Shown here: positions 1 to 5,244 of the stretch, one piece after another
Position numbering within the stretch: position 1 is the first letter of the stretch
How the letters are laid out: each line of letters opens with the position of its first letter
Source: an uncultured Fimbriimonadales bacterium
GTDB lineage: Bacteria > Armatimonadota > Fimbriimonadia > Fimbriimonadales > GBS-DC
Direction of reading: 5' to 3'
DNA: 5,244 bases
Assembly: GCA_937934465.1 (NCBI GenBank)
Contig: CALGZO010000149.1
Location: 1-5,244, forward strand
Notes under the pieces: generated by a model
Told to the model about the DNA's origin: nothing
What the model saw: only the letters and a program-made list of their open reading frames with translations
Databases searched by the model: none
Made by a program: the position numbers and the translations under genes

Positions 1-1649
1 ACTGGGCGCGGCTTGGGCACGAAGCCCGTCGGCTCCTCAGGATGGTTGTAGTCGTAGGCAGGGCGCGTGACAATCGGCGTGCGCTCGAAGTTGTGGGGGT
101 CGGGCACTGGGTCTACCAGCTCCCACTCCAGCCCGCGTGCGCCCCACGGGTTGCGCTCCGTGACCACCTTGCCGTACTTCAGCGACCATGTGAGGTAAAT
201 CACGGGCAGCAGGTAGCCGAAGCCCAGCACGGACGAACCCGCAGTGGACAGCACATTCAGCACCGCCCACTCTTCAGGGTAGCTGTGATAGCGGCGCGGC
301 ATGCCCATGTAGCCCAGAATGAACTGCGGGAAGAAGGTGAGGTTGAACCCGACGAAGACCAGCATCGCCGCGAGTTTACCCCAGCCTTCGGGGTACATAC
401 GCCCTGTCATCTTGGGCCACCAGAAGTGCAACGCCGCCAGATACCCCATAATCGCGCCGCCTACCATCACATAGTGGAAGTGCGCCACGATGAAATAGGT
501 GTCGGTCAGATGCACATTGGTCGCCATCGCCGCGAGGTGTAGCCCCGTGAGACCGCCAATCACGAACAGCCCCATAAAGCCCAGCGCGTAGAGCATCGGC
601 GTATCCCAGTGGACGCGCCCCTTCCAGATGGTCGCCATCCAGTTGAAAGTCTTAATCGCCGATGGGATTGCGACAATCCATGTCAGGAACGAGAACACGA
701 TGCCTGCGTACATCGACTGCCCTGTGCTGAACATGTGGTGTCCCCACACGAGGAAGCCGATAATCGCAATCGCGAGGCTGGAGAACGCCACGAAGTGATA
801 GCCGAAGACGCGCCGCTTGCTGAACGCCGAGATGACCTCGCTGATGACGCCCATCGCAGGCAGAATCATGATATACACTGCAGGGTGCGAGTAGAACCAG
901 AACAGGTGCTGATACAGAATCGGGTCGCCGCCGAGGTTCGGGTCGAAGATGCCGATGCGGAAGGTGCGCTCCACTGCCACCAGCAGCAGCGTAATCGCCA
1001 CGACGGGCGTGCCCAGCACCTGAATCAGGCTGGTGGCGTACATCGCCCACACGAACAGCGGCAGGCGGAACCATGTCATACCAGGCGCGCGCATCTTGTG
1101 GATGGTGACCAAGAAGTTGATGCCCGTGAAGATCGAGGCGAACCCCGCGAGGAACACTCCCACAATCGCGAGGCTGACCTCGCCCTTCGCGAAGGAGCTG
1201 CTGTAGGGCGTGTAGAAGGTCCAGCCCGTGTCGATGCCGCCGCGGAAGAGCGCAATCAGCACCAGCAGCGCGCCCGCCATGAAGAAGTACCAACTCAGCA
1301 GGTTCAAGCGTGGAAACGCCACATCACGGGCGCCAATCATCAACGGTAGCAAGAAGTTGCCAAACACGGCGGGAATCGAGGGGATGAGGAACAGGAAAAT
1401 CATAATCACGCCGTGCGTGGTGAACATCTTGTTGTAGACATCAGAGGTGAGCAGGTCGCCTTTGGGCGTCGCCAGCTCCATGCGGATGAGCGCCGCCGCC
1501 AGACCGCCCATCAGGAAGAAGACGCTGATGCTCACCAGATAGAGTATCGCGATGCGCTTGTGGTCGTAGGTCAAGAGCCACGAAGCGATCGTCGTCTTCC
1601 AGTTGAGATAGTTGGGCTTCTCAGTCCCGGTATAAGTTGCTGTCGCCAT
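1..1649 (-). CDS. coxA: Cytochrome c oxidase subunit I, caa3, A2-type (3' end cut by window edge)
   Basis: This is the catalytic subunit of a proton-pumping caa3 oxidase; it reduces O2 to water in the cytoplasmic membrane. The frame is open from the ATG at 1649 to the left edge, giving 549 residues, and near full length for the family. Visible ligands: H79 and H392 for heme a, H390 for heme a3, and H255, H304 and H305 for CuB. Y259 is placed to form the His-Tyr crosslink with H255. Arg pair R452-R453 (PRRY) should contact heme propionates. D-channel residues N98, D109 and N116 are present, but the usual Glu of GHPEVY is replaced by the Y253-S254-H-P-A motif, which defines type A2. K-channel residues S330, K333 and T368 are present. 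The gene starts 2 bp after coxB with a GGAGGT site 8 nt upstream. The soluble C-terminal tail reaches the edge (YDYNHPEEP...), so only a little is probably missing. Confidence 0.97.
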   Translation of the reverse strand, partial: MATATYTGTEKPNYLNWKTTIASWLLTYDHKRIAILYLVSISVFFLMGGLAAALIRMELATPKGDLLTSDVYNKMFTTHGVIMIFLFLIPSIPAVFGNFLLPLMIGARDVAFPRLNLLSWYFFMAGALLVLIALFRGGIDTGWTFYTPYSSSFAKGEVSLAIVGVFLAGFASIFTGINFLVTIHKMRAPGMTWFRLPLFVWAMYATSLIQVLGTPVVAITLLLVAVERTFRIGIFDPNLGGDPILYQHLFWFYSHPAVYIMILPAMGVISEVISAFSKRRVFGYHFVAFSSLAIAIIGFLVWGHHMFSTGQSMYAGIVFSFLTWIVAIPSAIKTFNWMATIWKGRVHWDTPMLYALGFMGLFVIGGLTGLHLAAMATNVHLTDTYFIVAHFHYVMVGGAIMGYLAALHFWWPKMTGRMYPEGWGKLAAMLVFVGFNLTFFPQFILGYMGMPRRYHSYPEEWAVLNVLSTAGSSVLGFGYLLPVIYLTWSLKYGKVVTERNPWGARGLEWELVDPVPDPHNFERTPIVTRPAYDYNHPEEPTGFVPKPRP

Positions 1650-1651
1650 AG

Positions 1652-2650
1652 TTAGTTACCTCCGCTGCTGTCGCCTGCGAGCGACTTGATATAGGCAATC
1701 AGTTGGACTAATTGCTCTTCGGATACTTGCCCTTGGTAGGGGGGCATCAGGTTTTGATAGCCGGCGTGGATTTTCGCGCCGGGGTTCAAAATCGATTCTC
1801 GGATATAGGCTTCGTCGCCCTTGACCGTGCGCCCGTCGGCGAGTGGGATGTCGCTGCCCCAAGTTTTGGTGATGTCGGGCACTTTCACGGCGGAGTTGGG
1901 GTTCAGGTGGCAGGCGTTGCAGCCGAGCGCTTTGAAGGTCTGCTCGCCCTGTTGCGCGAGGGTGAGCGCGCCGCCTGTGGCTGCGCCGCCCATGCCGGTT
2001 GTGGCGGTTGCCAGCCCCTGACCGCCCTTCTCCAGCCACGCCTGGAACTCCTTCTCAGGCAGCACAATCACCTTGCCAATCATCTCGGAGTGCTTTGTGC
2101 CGCAGTATTCCGTGCAGAACAGGTGATACTCGCCGGGCTTGGTGGGCGTGAAATACATCGCGTTATAGCGACCGGGCACAGCGTCGCGCTTGATGCGGAA
2201 CGCTGGAATCGAGAAGGCGTGGATGACATCCTGCGAGATGATGCTCGCTTTCACGAGGCGTCCTGCAGGCAGGGTCAGCACATTGTTCTCGCGCACGCCG
2301 TTGGGGTGCTGGCAGTGCCACATCCACTGCTTGCCAATCACGAACACCTCGTAGTAGCCCTCGCGCGGCGCGTAGATATCCGCGTAGAGCTTGGCAGCCC
2401 AGCCGAACATCACAAGCGCCAGCACCAGTGGAATCAGCGTCCACGCCAGCTCCACGCGCAGGTCGCTTTCGGTCGCGTTGGAGCGGTCTACCGCGTTGTT
2501 GTCCGCACGGTAACGAACAGCGAGGTAGATCACCCCAAACAGCACGATTGAGCCGAAGACCACCGCGAGCAGTGTGATTGTCCAGTAGAGCAGCGAGATG
2601 CCCTCGCCCTCTTTAGACGCGGTTGGCGGTACGAATGGGAAGTTCCACAT
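1652..2650 (-). CDS. coxB: Cytochrome c oxidase subunit II with fused cytochrome c domain (caa3)
   Basis: This 332-residue protein accepts electrons on a C-terminal cytochrome c domain and passes them through CuA to CoxA. Two membrane helices lie at about residues 20-47 and 68-88. E67 in the VELAWTLIP motif matches the conserved Glu at the K-channel entrance. The cupredoxin domain (about 95-200) has the aromatic electron-entry motif GKQWMW (106-111) and the CuA ligands H144, C179, E181 (backbone), C183, H187 and M190. A Gly/Ala/Thr-rich linker (about 212-230) leads to the cytochrome c domain, which has one CNACH heme site (C244, C247, H248) and a likely axial M302 in LMPPY. No lipobox cysteine or cleavable signal is evident; the first helix probably acts as an uncleaved anchor. 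The ATG overlaps the sco stop as TGATG, and coxA starts 2 bp downstream. Confidence 0.97.
   Translation of the reverse strand: MWNFPFVPPTASKEGEGISLLYWTITLLAVVFGSIVLFGVIYLAVRYRADNNAVDRSNATESDLRVELAWTLIPLVLALVMFGWAAKLYADIYAPREGYYEVFVIGKQWMWHCQHPNGVRENNVLTLPAGRLVKASIISQDVIHAFSIPAFRIKRDAVPGRYNAMYFTPTKPGEYHLFCTEYCGTKHSEMIGKVIVLPEKEFQAWLEKGGQGLATATTGMGGAATGGALTLAQQGEQTFKALGCNACHLNPNSAVKVPDITKTWGSDIPLADGRTVKGDEAYIRESILNPGAKIHAGYQNLMPPYQGQVSEEQLVQLIAYIKSLAGDSSGGN
1658..1663 (-). promoter_or_regulatory. Ribosome binding site of coxA, inside coxB
   Basis: On the minus strand this reads GGAGGT, 8 nt before the coxA ATG at 1649. It lies within the last codons of coxB and encodes the Gly-Gly of the CoxB C-terminus. 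It fixes the coxA start and suggests translational coupling. Confidence 0.85.
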
Positions 2651-3540
2651 CAGTTATTCACCTCATTTGTATTATCGGTCGGTTGCTTCCGACGGCGTTC
2701 CAACAGCAGCGCGCCGCCAATCAGCAACGCTAAGCTCAGTACAGTAATGATACCCGCTAACTGGATTACGCGCAGGATGACCAGTCCGTAGCGTCCAGTG
2801 GACGGGTCATACTGGAAGCAATACATCACTGCGCTCAGCACAGGGTTGCCGATTTTGCCTTGCGACGACTCGGCAAGCGCGAACTTCAAGTCGCGCGAGG
2901 AGAACTCCACGCCCATCAGATAGCGCGAGAGTTTGCCGTCGGGCGTGGCAATCATAATGCCTGCGCCGTGCGCGTACTGCTTCGTTTTCGGGTCGTACAC
3001 ATATTTGAAGCCAACGGTATCTGCGAGTTTCTTGATGTTGGTCTCTTCGCCGACCAGGAAGTGCCAGCCTTGCTCTGCGCCGCCTTTGCGATACTCTTTG
3101 GCGTAGTTCGCCTTCTTCTTGGCGGCGAGTTCGGGGGTCTCGGTGGGCGAGATACTGACCGTCACCACCTCGAAGTCCTTGCCGATTTGCAAATCCAGCG
3201 CGTTCAGAGCGCGTGTCAGCTCGTTCAGCACGACGGTACAGAGCATCGGGCACTCGTAGTACGCCATCACCAGAATCACGGGGCGTTTGCCGAAGTAGTC
3301 GCCGAGTTTGACCGTCTTGCCCGTCTCGTCTTTGAAGGTCAGCTCCAGCGGGATTTGGGTTCCGAGTTTCTGCTCGATGCCAATCTGACTGGTGATATTT
3401 TCATACTCTTGCTTGGCGGCGGCTTCGCCGATTTCGCCGCCCGGACCGCGATAGAGCTGCGCCGACGCCCCAGCGAGCGTCAGGCTCACTCCCAGCAGTC
3501 CGTTCCATAGCCATAGTCGGTTTCTATAGGTCATCGTCAT
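2650..3540 (-). CDS. SCO1/SenC family copper chaperone with C-terminal membrane anchor
   Basis: Sco proteins are thioredoxin-fold copper chaperones that metallate or reduce the CuA site of subunit II, the product of the next gene. The copper-binding set is complete: C97 and C101 in ECPMLC (CxxxC), and H191 in YAHGAG. The family signature SISPTETPELAAKKK is at about 129-143. Residues 1-28 look like a signal peptide, with probable cleavage after ASA (residues 25-27). After the domain, residues about 232-251 carry NPVLSAVMYCFQYDPSTGRYG, followed by a hydrophobic helix (about 253-280) and a basic stop, ERRRK. The protein is therefore probably anchored at its C-terminus, unlike classic N-anchored Sco1. 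Length is 296 residues. I chose the ATG at 3540 because a GGAG lies 5 nt upstream; an in-frame GTG at 3546 would overlap that site, and ATG 3534 is a weaker alternative. Confidence 0.94.
   Translation of the reverse strand: MTMTYRNRLWLWNGLLGVSLTLAGASAQLYRGPGGEIGEAAAKQEYENITSQIGIEQKLGTQIPLELTFKDETGKTVKLGDYFGKRPVILVMAYYECPMLCTVVLNELTRALNALDLQIGKDFEVVTVSISPTETPELAAKKKANYAKEYRKGGAEQGWHFLVGEETNIKKLADTVGFKYVYDPKTKQYAHGAGIMIATPDGKLSRYLMGVEFSSRDLKFALAESSQGKIGNPVLSAVMYCFQYDPSTGRYGLVILRVIQLAGIITVLSLALLIGGALLLERRRKQPTDNTNEVNN
2659..2664 (-). promoter_or_regulatory. Ribosome binding site of coxB, inside sco
   Basis: The minus strand reads GAGGTG, 8 nt before the coxB ATG at 2650. It is embedded in the codons for the E-V of the Sco C-terminal EVNN. 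With the TGATG stop/start overlap this points to coupled translation of sco and coxB. Confidence 0.75.
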
Positions 3541-3545
3541 ACACA

Positions 3546-3549
3546 CTCC
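3546..3549 (-). promoter_or_regulatory. Ribosome binding site of sco
   Basis: The minus strand reads TTGGAGTGTGTATG, placing GGAG 5 nt before the ATG at 3540. This argues against the GTG at 3546, which shares its first G with the site. The site lies in the 16-bp gap after the small gene upstream. Confidence 0.65.
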
Positions 3550-3556
3550 AATTGTA

Positions 3557-3949
3557 TTACAGCCCTTTCTGCAGGATTAGTTCCTTTGCGCGTTCAACGG
3601 GGATACGCGCTTTGCCTGCAGCTTCATCCACGATTTCGTAGGTAGTTGTTTTGCGCTGCTCTTCGGCGGCGAACCGTTCCCAGTCGCGCATGGGGAAGCC
3701 CTGCACGCGCGGCTCGGGGGGCAGTTGGCGTTGCAACGCTTCAGGGCGCACCGACGGCAGATCGGCGCGCTGGTTCGGCTGCACCCACAAAAACACAAAG
3801 TAGGAGATGATTAGCGCGCCCACCATCGTGAAGAAGATAACTACAAGGAACTGCACCATTCGCCTGACCGACAGGTCGCGCTCCTCGTACGGCTCCTTCT
3901 GAATCCGTTCCAACTCCGCTGCGTCGACAGGCTTGAGAATATCTGCCAT
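3557..3949 (-). CDS. Small single-helix membrane protein of ACIII-caa3 loci, function unknown
   Basis: This 130-residue protein has no assigned function. A charged, probably cytoplasmic N-terminus (1-30) is followed by one strong membrane helix (about 32-56) and a hydrophilic, probably periplasmic C-terminal part (57-130). The soluble part has a Pro-rich stretch, PPEPRVQGFP (77-86), and ends in RIPVERAKELILQKGL. From memory, similar small proteins in other ACIII/oxidase loci share the pattern PRLQ...D...E...YGWVD...RIPIDRAM..L..RGLP, so I believe this is a conserved family member; a profile search would settle it. No Cys or heme motif is present, and the only His residues are lost when the correct start is used. 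The ATG at 3949 is chosen over upstream starts because AAGGAGGT lies just before it. Its position between actF and sco suggests a role in assembling or bridging ACIII and the oxidase; this is inference. Confidence 0.85.
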   Translation of the reverse strand: MADILKPVDAAELERIQKEPYEERDLSVRRMVQFLVVIFFTMVGALIISYFVFLWVQPNQRADLPSVRPEALQRQLPPEPRVQGFPMRDWERFAAEEQRKTTTYEIVDEAAGKARIPVERAKELILQKGL

Positions 3950-3953
3950 CTTG

Positions 3954-3961
3954 ACCTCCTT
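3954..3961 (-). promoter_or_regulatory. Strong ribosome binding site of the small membrane protein gene
   Basis: The minus strand reads AAGGAGGT, a near-perfect Shine-Dalgarno, 4 nt before the ATG at 3949. It begins within the TAA stop codon of actF. It decides the start and rules out the longer reading frame that would begin inside actF. Confidence 0.88.
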
Positions 3962-5177
3962 AGTGTGCTGTTTCCAGCAGGCGCGGTTCGTGCTTGGGCA
4001 CAAGCGCGCGCTTGAGCAAGTTGCCCAACATCAAGTAGAACCACACGCCGCCCAGCCCCACGAACGCCGCCACATCATACAAACTGATGCTCAGCGTCTC
4101 CGACCACATCGGCTTGATTTGCCAGAAGATTTCCACCACGCGAATCGCCAGCACAATCATCACGCCGACCAGCAGCTGCTTGGGAATCCATTTCGTGCGC
4201 GGCGCGAGGAACCAGAAGAACGGGATAAAGAAGTGGAAGATGGGGATGATGTAGGCGATATACTCCCAACCGCCCAAGTTGCGCCGCAGGTAGAACTGGG
4301 TGAACTCGTACAGGTTGCCAGAGTAGGTAATCAGCAGCTGCGAGAGCGAGACATACGACCAGAACACGCAGAGCGTAAACATGAAGTTGCCCCAGTCGCG
4401 GCGGTAGCCCTCGTAGCCCTCGTGGTACACAAGCGGCTTGTAGAGGGGTAAATCGCGCCACGAGAGAACCATGTAGAGCGCGAGGGCGAGCATGTTCAGC
4501 CCGAAGCCCGCAATCATAATCACAGCGTACATCGTGGAGAACCAGTGGGGCATCAGCGACTGCCCCCAGTCCACCATCGCCAGCGTGAAGGTGAGCATAA
4601 AGACCACGATGCCGAATGCGGCGAAGCCCGAGCGCTGGCGCGAGAGGAACTCGGCGCGAACAGGGTCGCCCGATTCGTCCTCTTGCTTGGAGCCGTTCCA
4701 GAGCCGATTGGCGAAGAACGCCCAGATGAGCATATACAGCACGCCCGCTACCGCGAAGCGCGTTTCGTTGAGCCACGGGCGCTTCGCTTGCAGCACGAGG
4801 TCCTGAGCGACAACCTCCTTGTGCGTCCACTCAAAGATCCCGTGTGTGACGAACACATCGTACAAGATGGGCAGGAACGCAATCAGCATCAGGGGAAAAA
4901 CGAGCGTGGCACCCGATTCGAAGATGCGAATCAGTGGCAATCCCCAGCGACCGCGCACGGTATGCAGCAGCAGGGTAAGCCCCAGTGCGCCCAGCGTCAG
5001 CCCCATCCAGTAGAAGAACGCCAGATGATAGCCCTGCATCGCGAGCTTGGGGTTCGTCGCCAACCCCGTTGCCCACACGACCAAGCCCAGTATGCCCAGC
5101 CCCAGCGCGATGGGGCGTCCGCGCTGGATGCGCTGCCGAACTTCCTGTTCCGAGAGGGTCGTCGTTGTCGCTGCCAT
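3960..5177 (-). CDS. actF: Alternative Complex III membrane subunit ActF (quinol:cytochrome c oxidoreductase)
   Basis: ActF is a polytopic subunit of Alternative Complex III, which oxidises quinol and reduces cytochrome c in place of a bc1 complex. The 405-residue protein has about ten hydrophobic segments, near residues 22-42, 48-71, 88-108, 140-159, 183-203, 214-238, 264-284, 305-324, 332-350 and 366-386. Family landmarks, compared from memory, are DWGQSLMPHWFSTMYA (203-218), the loop LSQLLITYSGN (278-288), GGWEYI (302-307) and HFFIPFFWFLAPRTKW (315-330). Length fits the family. The ATG at 5177 has an AGGAG 8 nt upstream and lies 2 bp after the preceding stop. The loop after SGNL reads YEFTQFY, where I recall related proteins having PEE followed by WY. 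The related subunit ActC (NrfD-like) is less likely, because the DW..S..PHW..T motif and the position just before sco and cox genes fit ActF. Confidence 0.92.
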   Translation of the reverse strand: MAATTTTLSEQEVRQRIQRGRPIALGLGILGLVVWATGLATNPKLAMQGYHLAFFYWMGLTLGALGLTLLLHTVRGRWGLPLIRIFESGATLVFPLMLIAFLPILYDVFVTHGIFEWTHKEVVAQDLVLQAKRPWLNETRFAVAGVLYMLIWAFFANRLWNGSKQEDESGDPVRAEFLSRQRSGFAAFGIVVFMLTFTLAMVDWGQSLMPHWFSTMYAVIMIAGFGLNMLALALYMVLSWRDLPLYKPLVYHEGYEGYRRDWGNFMFTLCVFWSYVSLSQLLITYSGNLYEFTQFYLRRNLGGWEYIAYIIPIFHFFIPFFWFLAPRTKWIPKQLLVGVMIVLAIRVVEIFWQIKPMWSETLSISLYDVAAFVGLGGVWFYLMLGNLLKRALVPKHEPRLLETAH

Positions 5178-5179
5178 AC

Positions 5180-5244
5180 TTAGTTCTCCTGTGCTGTCGT
5201 GCGCGATTGACGCGATTGGCGCGCCATCTCCGCCTGCGCTATCT
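5180..5244 (-). CDS. C-terminal end of upstream gene, probably actE (mono-heme cytochrome c of ACIII)
   Basis: Only the last 20 codons are visible, read IAQAEMARQSRQ...TTAQEN and then a TAA at 5182-5180, 2 bp before the actF ATG. The tail is polar, with many Gln and Arg. Nothing in it identifies the product. The call rests on gene order: in known ACIII loci the mono-heme cytochrome c gene actE precedes actF, and those proteins can end in a helix followed by a variable polar tail. The frame choice is supported by the tight spacing and by the actF ribosome binding site falling in its last codons, the same layout seen at two other junctions here. The alternative frame, in phase with actF, has no stop in the fragment and would only extend actF; the frame third in line has an early TAG. 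Confidence 0.5.
   Translation of the reverse strand, partial: IAQAEMARQSRQSRTTAQEN
5186..5190 (-). promoter_or_regulatory. Ribosome binding site of actF, inside the preceding gene
   Basis: The minus strand reads AGGAG, 8 nt before the actF ATG at 5177. It falls in the CAG-GAG codons (Gln-Glu) near the end of the upstream reading frame, as at the coxB and coxA junctions. Confidence 0.7.

Larger units (their letters stand above)
1..5244 (-). other. ACIII - caa3 oxidase operon (internal part)
   Basis: All genes run leftward with junctions of 2 bp (actE-actF), 10 bp (actF-small protein), 16 bp (small protein-sco), a 1-bp overlap (sco-coxB) and 2 bp (coxB-coxA). No room exists for a promoter or terminator of usual size between genes, and none is seen. 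This supports one transcript that begins to the right of the window and continues left, where coxC and coxD would be expected. Confidence 0.85.

Noticed and set aside
609..1349. Long open frame on the plus strand, 246 codons
   Set aside because: It lies fully opposite coxA, whose heme and copper motifs are complete. Its product is rich in Arg, His, Glu and Gln with no domain, which is typical of the shadow of a GC-rich membrane-protein gene.
1..1649. Possible frameshift or pseudogene in coxA because no closed frame is visible
   Set aside because: Anchors at the start, the YSHPAVY, HFHYV and PRRY motifs and the left edge all lie in the same frame with no stop seen; the gene simply runs off the window.
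1712..2551. Plus-strand open frame of 279 codons opposite coxB
   Set aside because: coxB is certain from its CuA and heme motifs; the antisense product shows no family features and no good ribosome binding site.
2860..3510. Plus-strand open frame of 216 codons opposite sco
   Set aside because: Shadow of the sco gene; compositionally biased and with no recognisable domain.
3541..3546. GTG start for sco two codons upstream
   Set aside because: The GTG overlaps the GGAG that serves the ATG at 3540, so no ribosome binding site would remain at proper distance.
3950..4003. Longer N-terminus for the small membrane protein, starting inside actF
   Set aside because: The ATG at 3949 has a near-perfect AAGGAGGT just upstream; the 18 extra residues would overlap the actF end and would have to be translated through that site.
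4545..5183. Plus-strand open frame of 212 codons opposite actF
   Set aside because: Antisense shadow; low-complexity Arg/Gln/His-rich product and no supporting context.
5178..5244. actF extended upstream in its own frame to the window edge
   Set aside because: The frame is open, but no start with a ribosome binding site is seen, whereas ATG 5177 has AGGAG at 8 nt; the alternate frame ending in TAA fits the tight operon pattern better.
1..5244. CRISPR array, tRNA, rRNA, insertion sequence, terminator or promoter
   Set aside because: No direct repeats, stem-loops followed by T-runs, or RNA gene signatures were seen; coding sequence fills nearly all of the window.

Overview
The window is one compact respiratory operon read entirely on the minus strand, from the right edge to the left. 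In transcription order it holds: the last 20 codons of a gene that is probably actE (5244-5180); actF (5177-3960), a polytopic quinol-side subunit of Alternative Complex III (ACIII); a small one-helix membrane protein of unknown function (3949-3557); a Sco/SenC copper chaperone with an extra C-terminal membrane anchor (3540-2650); coxB (2650-1652), the CuA subunit II of a caa3 oxidase with a fused cytochrome c domain; and coxA (1649 to beyond position 1), the heme-copper subunit I, which lacks only its extreme C-terminus here.

Together the genes describe the terminal half of an aerobic respiratory chain. ACIII oxidises membrane quinol and passes electrons to cytochrome c. The cytochrome c domain on CoxB takes them to CuA, and then to heme a and the heme a3/CuB site in CoxA, where O2 is reduced. 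Sco supplies or reduces the CuA site. The rest of ACIII (actA-D and most of actE) should lie to the right of the window. Subunits III and IV of the oxidase should lie to the left. CoxA carries a YSHPAVY motif in place of the GHPEVY of mitochondrial-type oxidases. That makes it an A2-type oxidase, as in the caa3 enzymes of Rhodothermus and Thermus.

The genes are packed with 16 bp or less between them. One junction overlaps (TGATG) and two have gaps of only 2 bp. Shine-Dalgarno sequences for actF, coxB and coxA lie inside the last codons of the gene before. No internal promoter, terminator, RNA gene, repeat, mobile element or plus-strand gene could be supported. No stretch of 300 bp lacks a gene.

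The organism is a bacterium of moderately high GC content (roughly 58 % by eye, not computed). The linked ACIII-caa3 arrangement occurs in Rhodothermota, Acidobacteriota, Myxococcota, Planctomycetota, Armatimonadota and Gemmatimonadota. Sequence alone does not settle which; a deep-branching, possibly thermophilic lineage such as Armatimonadota or Acidobacteriota is only a guess. The system is a known type. The least described parts are the small protein between actF and sco, the tail of the Sco protein, and variation in normally conserved loops.
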